Origin: Cinclus cinclus
Lineage: Eukaryota > Chordata > Aves > Passeriformes > Cinclidae
Direction: 5' to 3'
NCBI RefSeq assembly: GCF_963662255.1
Contig: NC_085055.1
Location: 20,880,704-20,944,703, forward strand
DNA length: 64,000 nt
Position numbers and translations under genes: made by a program. Below the pieces are notes generated by a model, which searched no databases, was not told the DNA's origin, and worked only from the letters and a program-made list of their open reading frames with translations. Of this stretch, positions 45,101 to 57,100 are shown one piece after another. Position 1 is the stretch's first letter. The number at the start of each line of letters is the position of its first letter.

Positions 45101-48100
45101 AAATGCAAAGCCTTCCACGTGGAAGACAAAAGAGCTCCCACTTACCAGCAATGATGAACATGATGCCAGAGGTCAGGGTCATGTTGGCTTTGGCAGTGTC
45201 CTCCATGCTCCCAATCCGGATGCATTTCAGAGCAAAAATGCACACAAAGAGGCCAAGGATTCCCAGGACAATCCCCACGATCATGAGAGCCCTCACAGCC
45301 TGGAACATCGCTGCAAAACAAACAGCAAGAGCCTCGCTGAGTGGCTGAAATGGGATTTGTCAGAGTCTGGGGGATTTTCAAAGATTGCCTCTGTCTGAAA
45401 ATAGAAATATTAAAGAAGAAAAGTTTGGAAAATGGGCACTGGATCTATTCTGTATTACCCAGCGCACCTCTGGAAGCGTGGCTGTTTGACTTAACTTCCC
45501 AAAGAGCTTGATGGTTTAGGCAACATTTTTTTAGAAATGTTCAATAGCAGCAGTCATGAAATTCATGGAGAAGAGTTAATGAGGAGCTGGGATAAACATG
45601 GATTGCTCCATAAGCACAGTTGAGAAAGGGCTCTTCTTTCCTCCACAGTCAGCTATGGAAGCAGACAGCTCCACCCACCTATCCAGGGAATTTCTAACTA
45701 CTGCATGACTCAAAATGCACTTCTGTGTGTTCCTGCTTCCCAGTAAAGCACTTGGACAAGAGGAGAATCATCCTGACAAACTTTACACAGGGAGAAGGAG
45801 AGAGCATCAAACCTCTGGCAACCATTTCCCTCACCATATCCTTCTCAGGGCTATTTGGAACATCAGCCCTGGCTAAATCTGTCTATGTTCATGTATAAAA
45901 CATCCAAATACCCCCATCCTGAATTTGTTCATGATTTGGGAATGCTGGTGGGTCATGCCCATGATGGGAGCTGAAGCCTGAAGGAGGCAAAATCCTTTCA
46001 GACTCCTCTTGGGTGGCGTAGAAAAGTAGTAGGTAAAGTAAGGGGAAACTTGCATCTTTAAAACTGGAGAAGTGGTGAGGGAAAGAGTACTTGAATACCA
46101 AGGTGATTCTCTAATATGGTGGCACCTATCCCATCTTTTTCCAGACCCTTCCCCTCCCCACTTGTGCAGGAGCCCCTGGCAGAGACGGGAAGGCGGCAGA
46201 GCCCTGGAGGGTGTGCTGGGAGGAATTTCAAGGGCTGTTGGGATTTGGCTGGGACACTTTGCAGCCTCTCCTTGCCCTGCCATGTGCTCCCACAGCCCTG
46301 GGTCTGGCTCTGGTGCTCCCCAAGCATGATCGCCCCTCTTCAGCGGGCTCATGATGGAGTGACACAGGTGGAAAACACATTCCACATCCCAAGGGACTTC
46401 TCTGTCACCCCTGTGCTAGGTGACCGCGGCGCCCAAGGGTGCAGGGAGCACAGAGCCCTTGCACAGGTTGGGAAAAGGGTTTGTAAACCCTTCCCAGGAG
46501 GGTGCTGGGTGCCTGCGTGGCTCTCCTGGCCTGTGGGGTGTCAGGAAGCAGAGCAGAACCGCGCTGGCACCGCGGAGCACACGGGAGCAGGCGGGCTGCC
46601 ATTCCACAGGCCAGGAATACACCACCTTCTCCCATCCCATCCGGCAGTCCCACCGCCTCAGCTCTGCTCTTATGACTCAATTTGCCCTTATCAGCTGATA
46701 AGGAGTGCTAATGAGCCGGGGGTTTTCAATCTCCCATTCATCAGCCCCCAGGTAGGAGCTCATTAGTTATGATCCATCAGGGAACGGCGGATACGCCTTA
46801 TCAGCCCTCAGAAGTTGTTCCGCAGCACCTGATGGGAAGTAGAAAGGGGAGGAAATTTCACTCTCCTTTTGTCTTTACAATCACCAAAGTTTCTCTGCAA
46901 ATGTTTTTGATTCAGGGCAGGCAGGAGAGGCTGATAATCCAAGACTATGGATCATGATGGAAGCTCCTTGTCCCTGGCACAATGCTTCATTCCTGGGTGT
47001 TTCCTGCAGGCTCCTGGGGTGTTCCTGCATCACTGGGGCTTTTTCAACCTGTCAAGAAGTGACCCCAGAAAATGATCCCACCAAGGAGAGTTTGTTAGCT
47101 CTCAGGAGAGGTGTTCCCAGTGCCTTGGGTGCCCATAGAAGGACTCAACAGGCAGGGCCAAGCCAAGCAGCCAAGGATGCTCCACTTTTGCTGGAGCAAT
47201 GTTGTGAATCTCCATTGAAAGGAGCTGTTGGAAAGGGGGATGAGAGGAGCACAGCAGGACATTATAGAAAAAAATGCCAAATAACCATCAGCAGCCATTC
47301 CTGCCTCCATGGGATCGAGTTATACACCATCTCCACTTAGAGATGGAAAGGAGAAGGAAATTCTCCCAGGCCTGTTGTGGCATGAAGACCTCTCCACTTG
47401 GCTCACGGGACTTGAAGTGGGAGCTGTTTGGAAAGGCAACACTGCAGTTTCAAGGGAGTTTTGGCATCCATTGAAAGTCCTCTAAAAAGAGCTGCCTTTC
47501 CAAAGGTGAATGACCTCTGCTTGAAGGAAGGAGTGGAAGGGCTTAGACAAACAAAATGGGAGACTGAGGAAAAGTGGTATCAGGAGCAGTAGGAAGCAAA
47601 CGGCCCTGGAGTTCCAAATCTGCCTTTCACACACACCTTTTGTATGAGGGAGGATAGACTTGGCTTCCATACAAGGACTGGTGTTCCATAACAAGGGAAT
47701 AGCAAAAGCACCAACAGAGATAGCTTCTCCACCAAAACAAATGCCAGTGATGTGAAACCTCAGCCTGCATCCCTGTTTTCCGGAGCTAAGGGAAACTGGA
47801 GAGTCATCTTCCTCCCCCATGTGAGTGGCAAGAAGTGAGCGAAGTGAAACAACTTCAAGTCATTTAAATTACCATCTCCTGCATTTCTGTTGCTAACACA
47901 TAATAAAAAGGTGGAATCTGACTTTATTACCAGTAATGATTGATGGGATATAGAAATTTTAGGGAAATTAAGTTAATTTCAGCAGGAGTTTAAGTTAAGC
48001 AAATTCCAGCAGGGACATGTTTTTCTATATGATTGAAGGAATTAATCAATTAAACAGATTCATAAAGATAACCCTGACAAGGTATCTCTAACAACAGAAA

Positions 48101-51100
48101 TCATCCATGAGTGCTTTGCACGTTTCTTCACTGCCATATTACTTAAAAATAACTGAAAAAGTAAAATCTTGATTGGGACAAATTGACATCAAAATGATGG
48201 CTCCCATTCCTTTATGGCTCATTTAAAACACAATCACCTGCCCACAGCACTATGAAGAGATATAGTGGTCAACATTTTGTGGAGATTGTTGGATAAATCT
48301 AATTTTTAGTCTTAAAACTAAAATAATCCCATGGGAGAAGTGACTCTAAATATCAGGTTTGCTCTTCCAAATGAGAAAGAATTCACGTGGCAATCCTGAA
48401 GCTGGGTACACAGAGACACATTTATTCCACGGCACCCCTCGGAGAGTCACGGGTCCTCAGCAAAGCTTGAGGGCATCCCTGATGATGGCATCCCTGAGAA
48501 TACGGGGCTGGAACCCACACGACACTGGGATCAACAGTTGCAAAAGGCCTGTGCACAGCAGTGCTTGCTTCAACTCTTTTGTGATCATGCACCAAGAATG
48601 AGAATTGCTACCGGGGCCAGATTTACTGCTGGGCTGGGAGCACTGGAATGGCCTCACATGCAGTGGGGTGGGAAGAACAGCTCTTTTGGGAACATTAGCA
48701 AGCAAACAGGACAGCAATACACCTCTGCACTCTGCTTCTGGTTAGTTAGTAAGCACCAACACTGCCCAGGTGATGGGGAGTGACTGAGCACACCTTTCCC
48801 CTTCATGCCCTTCCTACCCACACCTCTCACTGGCAGATTTCTCCCATTCCAGTTCTGTCTTTGGAAAAACAGTACATTTCAATTATTTCCATTGTCCTGT
48901 AACACTACACAACTGCATACAGCCCTTTTTCCTTGTGTTTCCATTCCAAGGGTCAACACCTGGGGGGTTAAACATCCTCACTCTCCTCACCTCAGTGGAG
49001 CTGTGATGATTTATGCTAGCAGTGCTGCTGAACCCATGATGCTCACCCAGAGATCCCCCCCACACATGCTCCAAGTCGCAGCCCCCACTAATAAACCCCA
49101 CCACAGAAGTTATTTTGGCAACAAATACTCTATTTTTATGCTCATAACGTAACACTGGAAATGTTATTCCTCACAAAGTGCTTTAAGATACCTTTTCCTC
49201 CTTTCAGATGAAAACAATGCAGAGCTCCAGGAGACACCTGGAGTGGTTTGGCCCCTACCTGGCAGCCCAAGGATAGTGAAATACGGCCGACACTCCGTGA
49301 AGCCGGAGCTCTGCCGCACGCAGCTCCTCCACAGCCCCTGGTACTGGAAGACGGCCGTGACCGGGTTGTCATACAGGTCCTGCGTGCTCCACGTGTCCAT
49401 GGCTGTGGCCATGATGCTCCCCCCAACGCCCAGCGATGACACGAGGAACCCCATCACCTGGCAGATGGTGGTGGACATGGTGTGTCCCCGGAGAGCGGAG
49501 GTGGCACGGCCCGAGGGAGCCGCAGTCCTAATGGGGCACCGGAGTCCTCCTGCCTGAGCCACCAGCAGTGCAGCTGCTCTTATCAGATGCTTTCCATTGA
49601 GCGCTGTTTGCTCAAAGTGTTTTTGCAAGATAGTCCAGTTTCACTCTCGCTGCCGGGGAGGTTTGTGCCGGCAGGGCTGGAGATAGGAGCTTTTGTCCTT
49701 TAGAAGTGCTTGTCCTTCTTTTAAGCAGCCACGCTCTGCCGAGTGTTGGGCAACCCACTTGGGGCTCGGCCAGCCCCTGAAACCCTTTGCTGCCCACTGG
49801 GCTTCTCCTACCTGCTTGGCACAGGGCAAGGACCGTGTCCCTAGAGGAGTTCAGCACCTGGCCCAGGCCACCACCTCCCCATCCCTCTGCTGATGCCATC
49901 AGACAACCTGTCCCCCATGGAGGTGTCCACACCAGAGGCACAAGAGACAGGGCTCTGTCAGAGGATGTGGGGCCACCAGCCCAGCCCAGCGATGTGGCTG
50001 CCCTTTGCAGTGCCCTCACTGAATTTCCATTGGATGCTGACCATGGCACAATGCAGGGCACCAAGCCAAGAGCCCCAATCTGATCCAGCAGTGCTCCTCC
50101 AACCCTGTTCTCCACCTGCCAACATCCCCACTGCCATCACGACGACACACTGAAACCCGTGTGGAAGGGAGGACAACACAGGAAACACTGGGAAATGGCC
50201 TTTCTGAGGGGGTACTTGTCCTTATTGACCAGAGGGATGGTCCTGGGAAAGGGATGGAGAGTGTAAAAAGTGGGAAATTCATTATCCCAGTGGTGCTGGG
50301 CTTTATACTACTGGGAGAAGTATAAATCCACTGTGCCAATGGAGTCAATGAGGTACAAGGACCTGCCAGGCTTTACAATCATCCATTCTTATCCAGCATC
50401 CCTCTTCAACAGATTTACTTCAGTCCTGACCTAGAAACAAATTCCTACTTTAAACTGTCTGTACCACAGGCACCATCCACACCAGCACTTGGATGTGAAG
50501 CCATGTGAAAGACACCAGGAAGAGAGGAAAGGCTGATTTGTGTCCATGGATGAGTTACACTGGGGTTATTACACCCTGGATACTGTTCTTGCCTTCTGGA
50601 GAAAACCATCCAGGACATCCCTCAGCTTGTGGGGCTCTTCTGGGGCAGCCAGAGCACAATTCATGTCTCGTGGCAATCACAGCCCTCTCGGGTCAGGCAC
50701 AAGATGTCTTTGCTTCCATCAGTTTTATTTAAATGTCATAATTTTCACTCACTTTGGGAAACCTATATCACAGGAAGGGGCAGTTCTGACCTACCAAAAA
50801 TTGCCAGCAAAAAATAATAAAGTGAACTAAAACCACAGTAGGGAACCCTCAAGAAACAGAGGTGGTAAAGAGCTGCTCACCCTCTCTGAAGGACAGGGAA
50901 TGTTGACTAAAATTTCTAATTTTGGATAATAATTTGTGATAGGTCAGGGCTGGAGAACCTGAGATAACATCTAGGGATGAGAAGGACCTGGCAGAAGGAC
51001 AGAAGGACAAAGAGTGCTAAAAGATGATCAGTTCTCCATCCCATCCCTTGTGGTCCCACAGCCAGAACTGTGTCCCAGTCTAGAAAATCTGGTTTCATCC

Positions 51101-54100
51101 AAGCCCTGATGCTCTTCAGCAGCTCTCCAGGATGACTCCTTCCCACGCCCCAGGACTCGCCTTCTTGTTTCTGGCCATCCAGTGGTAAGAGACCACATGC
51201 CTTTTTCTGGGCTGAGCCTCGTCAGAACATGTCAGAGGCAGCAATATTCCTTTGAGATATAACCCCTATTCCCAAGTGTGTGCAACAGTGCACAGGGAAA
51301 TAAACCCATAGACTGGTCATAGCTAAAAAGAACCCCTTGGGAGGAAAAGGGAAGGGAAGGGAAGGGAAGGGAAGGGAAGGGAAGGGAAGGGAAGGGAAGG
51401 GAAGGGAAGGGAAGGGAAGGGAAGGGAAGGGAAGGGAAGGGAAGGGAAGGGAAGGGAAGGGAAGGGAAGGGAAGGGAAGGGAAGGGAAGGGAAGGGAAGG
51501 GAAGGGAAGGGAAGGGAAGGGAAGGGAAGGGAAGGGAAGGGAAGGGAAGGGAAGGGAAGGGAAGGGAAGGGAAGGGAAGGGAAGGGAAGGGAAGGGAAGG
51601 GAAGGGAAGGGAAGGGAAGAATGTATTTTTTTCAGTTTTTTTTTCCCCAAACACCTCTGCCACCTTTGAAATTATTGTTTTTTTCTGCTCCATGGAACAT
51701 CTGGGTAGTTGCAGGAATACCAGCAGTGGTGGCCCTTCCATCCCTGTATCCACATTTCCTATGGAGGAAGGGGACACACCACTCCTTCCTCCAACCTGTC
51801 TGCTGGTTCTGGCCACGTGCAGCAGGAGCTGCCCTCAAACCAACAGGGACCTTTTCTTCTCCTTCTCTCCTTCTCTTTCTTCTCTTCTCCGAGCTCTGCT
51901 GATTCCCCCCCAGGACACCTATTGAAAAGAGGGCCATGGATGTGCCTATGTCTAGTCTGTCACCTCAATAACCTTTCCTTGGGAATGGAATTTTCTCCTG
52001 TGGATGGAGATACTGTTTCTTTCATGGCTCTTACTCAGGGACATCAAAACCCCAGAGCAATGGTGGAGCAGTCAAAAAGCATCATCAGAATCTCCAGGTG
52101 TGCAAGAAAGTCCAGGAAAACCAGTCTGGCTTTAATTTTCGGGACCAGATGGAACCATGTCTCTAAGAAGGAGAAACCAACACAAGGCTGGACATTCCCC
52201 ACTGAAGTCTTGTGTGCTGTCCACAAAAATGGAGCTGAGCAAAAAATTCTGCTGATGATGGTCATGCTGCAGTCCTCAGTTGAGAGTTAAACACCCAGCC
52301 ATGCTGGGTGCGCTCCACATGTTGTCATCTCTGAAGAATTATTGTGGTTTGGGGGGTTTCTGTTTGCTCATCCCTAAAAGTACTGGCTGAAGTGTCCTCC
52401 AGCCATCCCATTGCCATTTCTCCTGCTCTGACTAGAACCATACTTGGAAAGAGTGGGCACTCAAAGCTACCACACCTTCCTCAGTGAATGCTTGAAGCAG
52501 AGTTCTGGAGACAAAATCCAGACATGTTTCCTTCCCAACCTTTCCCCAGTACATTTTTTTTTTTGCCTTTCTTAAATATTCAGATTTTAAACTTATTTGT
52601 AATGGTTGTTTCTGAACTGTCCATGATATGGAAAAACACATTCATCCCATTTTCCCAGATAACAGAATTTCACCTGGGAATTTCACCTGAACTGTTGGCT
52701 CAGAGCACAACCCAAGAAGGGATTGGGTGAGAGGAAAGCCGTGGAGCAAGTCTGAGCATCTTCACCAAAGCCTGATGCGCATCTCCAGCCACCCCATGGA
52801 GATGACCCCAGCCAGGATTGGTTGAAGGATGGGAATCTCTCTCCAAGCAATCTGTGGATTGTCTCCAGTGGCTGAGTGTTTGGCTAAAGGGTTTCCAGAT
52901 TCACGTGGAAATGCTGAGCTGTGTCTGAAGAAGGGGAAGGGCGAGGCTGCAGCTCACCAAGGAGCAGAGAACAGGGCACCCAGTGAGCACTGGGACAACT
53001 CCAGTGGTTTACCCAAATGAGGAAAAGAAGGGGGCTTTGTGACCACTCCCCTGTGCCCCTTAATTCCTGCTCATATTGCTTTATCTCCCCAGGCGTTGAC
53101 TCTGTGTTATCTCAAAGCCTGTCGCTGGGCCCAGGCAGCTCCTGAATGTTATCACTGCCTCTCCCACAAAAATCACCTCCAGCTCATGTTTGCTCTCAAA
53201 TTTGCAAACACAGCTCACACCCTTCCAGCTGCTCACACCAGCCCAACCTGCTCAGGCCCAGACTAAGTAATCCCACCCTTCTCTTCCTGCCCCTCCACTG
53301 TTGGGACCACCTCAGGGTCTGTGAGTGTGTGGTCCACAATACAAAGGGCTGAATGACCTTTCTGGAATTCAGTGAGGGAAGTGGGTCATGGAAGGACCCC
53401 ATCCCAGCTCAGATCCACACCACTGGGGTAGCCCAGAGGGTGCCCTGAGGTCCCTCAGAGCAGAGCCGGGGTGCATGAAGCTGGGCTTGTCTACACGTCT
53501 ATGAGCTGTAGCCCAGCCCCAAATCTCCACAGCCTTGCTCCTTCCCCTTCTGGCCCTCATTTCAGATCCCTTAGGATTTTTTGACCTTTTCTCTCATCCT
53601 TTCACGGTGTAAAGGCACAAAACAATAAGTGTGACACACGGACCCAGCTCCCTTCCACCTCCTCCCACCCTGAATGTCACTGGGGGTCCTGATACCTCTC
53701 TAAAGGTCTCCATTGACTCTTTTCCCATCCCCATGCTTCCATCAGCTCCACCTGTGAGTTCAAATCCATCAGAGCCTCACACATGTCCTGGTAGCATATA
53801 TCCAGTCTTCAACCTACCTGGGCCACCTAAATCCTTCTGCACCCAAAATTTGATCTCAAAAGACTTTAAGCAGGTTACAGCAGTTGCCTGCACATTTTTC
53901 AAAATTTGGAGCTGACTTGGCTGGCTGAAAGGAATTCAAGCAGCAAACAGACCTTGAAAGAGACTTTGCCATGGCCATCACTGGTGGAGGATCATGACAT
54001 GTCAACTAGCACTTCCCATCCTTACAAACTTTGGCCATGGAACAGTTACAGGGAGCAGAGATACTGTCACCTTGGCCAGTGACTGCCCTGTCTCCAAAAT

Positions 54101-57100
54101 CAGGTTATTTGCTATGGTTATGCCACAAAATGATTGTGGGTTGTATGAAATGAAAGAAAACGTTGTCAGAGCATCAATAAAGAAGGGAAGAATCTGGTGA
54201 ACTTAATGTCGATGTTTCCTAGGGAAAGGTCTATGCACTGCTGCTGTCCTGCACTAGCCAAACTGAAATTTGTGGAAAATTCAGGCAGTCATGGTTGCAT
54301 TCTTTTCCCTCTGAGCATTCTAAGAACATGGGCATTTTTATCAATTGAACAAGTTGCTCTCAGACTGTCAAAGTTTGCCATTGGAAAAGCAAGAATATTT
54401 TCCTATTTGGAGCTGACAACCTTTTGGTCCACAGCAAAGAGGTATCTCAGCCTTTCTGAAGAGGTAAAAAGAGCTTTGGACCCAAGGGAGAAATGTCCTT
54501 GGGAAAATTGTAGAAGGTTCCCTGAACAGTTGTGGAAAAAAGACACCGATACAGAAACCAGGGAAATCACCGCCCATGCAATTGCAGTTTATCAAAGCTG
54601 GGAGAAACTGCAAAATTCTGCTTTGAGCAGAAATCACCTCATGATCTCCACACAAGGTGAAACCACCAGCCTTGCCCAGCTCAGCTTTTGCTATTTATCC
54701 CTTATTTGTATTTCCAGCTATGTCCTCCAAACCATCTCATGCTAAAGCAAGGAGCAAAAAACAACAGGAGAAAGCAAAATCAGAACAAATATGTCCAGTC
54801 CTCCAGTGCCCCATTTCACCAGAGAGTGACTGTTTATAGCTGAGCAGCCAGAGCCATAAACTGCCTGCGTAATTTCTCATTGCTATCTATTATCTTGATT
54901 TTTCCTCAATCTATTTGAAATTAAAATTCCCAACTAAATTGAAGATGGATGATGGGCAAGACAAGTTTAATCTTTGCTGTGGGAGCGAGGGATTGAGGTG
55001 AAAAAAATCCTTGGAACCCAAAACTTCCTCAATGTGCTCAGGTCACCTCGCTGCTTTGCCAGAGTCCTATTATTTTTATTCACTATGGCACTATTGTTCC
55101 CAATATAAATTGCCATTGTCAGGATAATAAATAGGGGTTGATAATGGAAATGCTGACAAACCATTAACTCTGGGGTAGTTTGTGAGGGGGGTTTCACGGA
55201 GATCAGGATGCTGCACGCTTAAAATAAACATGGGGATGATGCACTTAAATAGCACCTGAACAAATTAATAATAGGATTTTTAGCATCATTCCCTCCCCAC
55301 CTCTGACTGGGGTACCACTTTTGCTGATGGTGGGTGGGAAGAAATGCCCATAGGAGCAGCTGGGTTCAGGAGACAGAGCCAATCCATAAAGCACAGCAGT
55401 AGGATATGAGGCTTTGCTCCAGCTTCTCCAGAGACTGGAAGTGTCAGGCAATCCATAATGGGATGAAAAACGGGAGCAGGGAGGGGGGTGACTGCAGAAG
55501 AACAAGCCTAGTTCATTAAAAAAAAAAAAACAACAAAAAAACCCGAAAAATTCCACCTTGTTTTTGTAGGGCAGTGCTGATAACACTGGTCACAAAAATT
55601 ATCATTTGGGACAAAGCACATAAATATTCATATTCCCTCACACTGAGCCCACACCACTGAGGGTGAGGACAGCAACTCTGGGGACTCAGGCATCCACCAC
55701 CTTTATTTTTTAAGGTTGTCCTTTATTCCTTGAGGTCTTTTATATCCCTTTTCACAGTAAACCTGATGAACACAAGTGGAAATTCCCCTCTAAGATGACG
55801 GCTTCATCAGAAACTCCAAAGTTTAGGATAAGATGCTCATTTCTGTCCATGGCTCTCGGAAGGATCCACAGAGCCTATGGGATGGAGCTGAGGAATCACG
55901 GAAACACAGAATCCCAGGATGGTTTGGGTCGGAAGGGACTTTAGGCACCATCTTGTTGCACCCCAAGGCTGCTCTTCAGCAGCCCCTCTAAATGCAGGGA
56001 AATCCTGCTAATGCAGGAAATCCATCCCCTTGACATTCCCATTTTCGAATATTAATGCCCACCTGACAGACACCAGTCTGAAGGTTTTGGAATTGCAAAA
56101 GAACCATCCCTAGTTTTCTGCTTTTTGCTGTAGGACTGAGGGCAGCAACAAAGGTGCTTTGAACGAACAACCCCTCCATATCCCAAATATTCTGATTTCT
56201 TCAAAGATCAGAGTACTTCCCAGAGCTGAAGACTGGAAAAGGCCAATTTTTTCTTTTGTAGAGTTACAGTTTTCGTCGTTTCAAGATTTTTGAGCAGAAG
56301 AACTGAGGAAGAACTGCAAGAACTGGAAGAACTGCAGTGTCTTGTGGGAGCACCTGTGTGGGTTTGGCTTTTATACCTCAATTTTCTCTTCGCATGGTAA
56401 ATTTAATCTCTTTCTAAAATCATTAAGGTTGGAAAAGACCCAATAATCCACTGAGTATTACCAACCTGTCCTGCCCTTTGCTCCCTGAGTTTTCCCTTGG
56501 TGAAGCTGCTCAACTTTGCTGGCTGACAGAGCAGTGTGGGAATACCAGCCCTGCACAAACACCCTTCCTTGGATGTCATCCTTCATCTGGATGCCCAGGC
56601 AGGATCAGGCTCGTGTCCTTCTAGGAAAATGCATTTCTGTACCAGAGAGTCCAAGCAGGGGCATTCCAAGCCACAGCTCCAGCAGGAGGACAATGCTCAG
56701 GGACATCCATGGGGAAGCTGCACCACAGTCAATGCCAGAGACACCAGCTGGGGATGAGGATCCAGAGAGGAGCAACATGAAAACACAGCTCCGGGGTTGA
56801 AACACCTCTCCAGCTGGTGTCTGAGGCCACAGCCACGCTGGGTTATACTGGTTTGATTTGTGCCTTCTCTTGAATAAGCAATTTTTGTGCACAATGCCCC
56901 TTTCTGTCTGTTTTGGAAATGCTGTTTTGCAGAAGTTCTGCAGTGATTTCTTGATATAATTGGCTTCTTTTCTGGCTGTATCAAAGCACAGAGGCCAGAT
57001 GGGTATAAGAGCCTAAGTGCCTTTTTTTCTCAGTGTATTAAGGCAAGAAGAAACCCCAGATAATCCTTTTGTAACCTAATTGTTTGCACCCTGAGATACT

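Noticed and set aside
49479..49628. N-terminal extension of lung-type CLDN18
   Set aside because: The frame is open but contains no ATG; the family start is the MSTT methionine.
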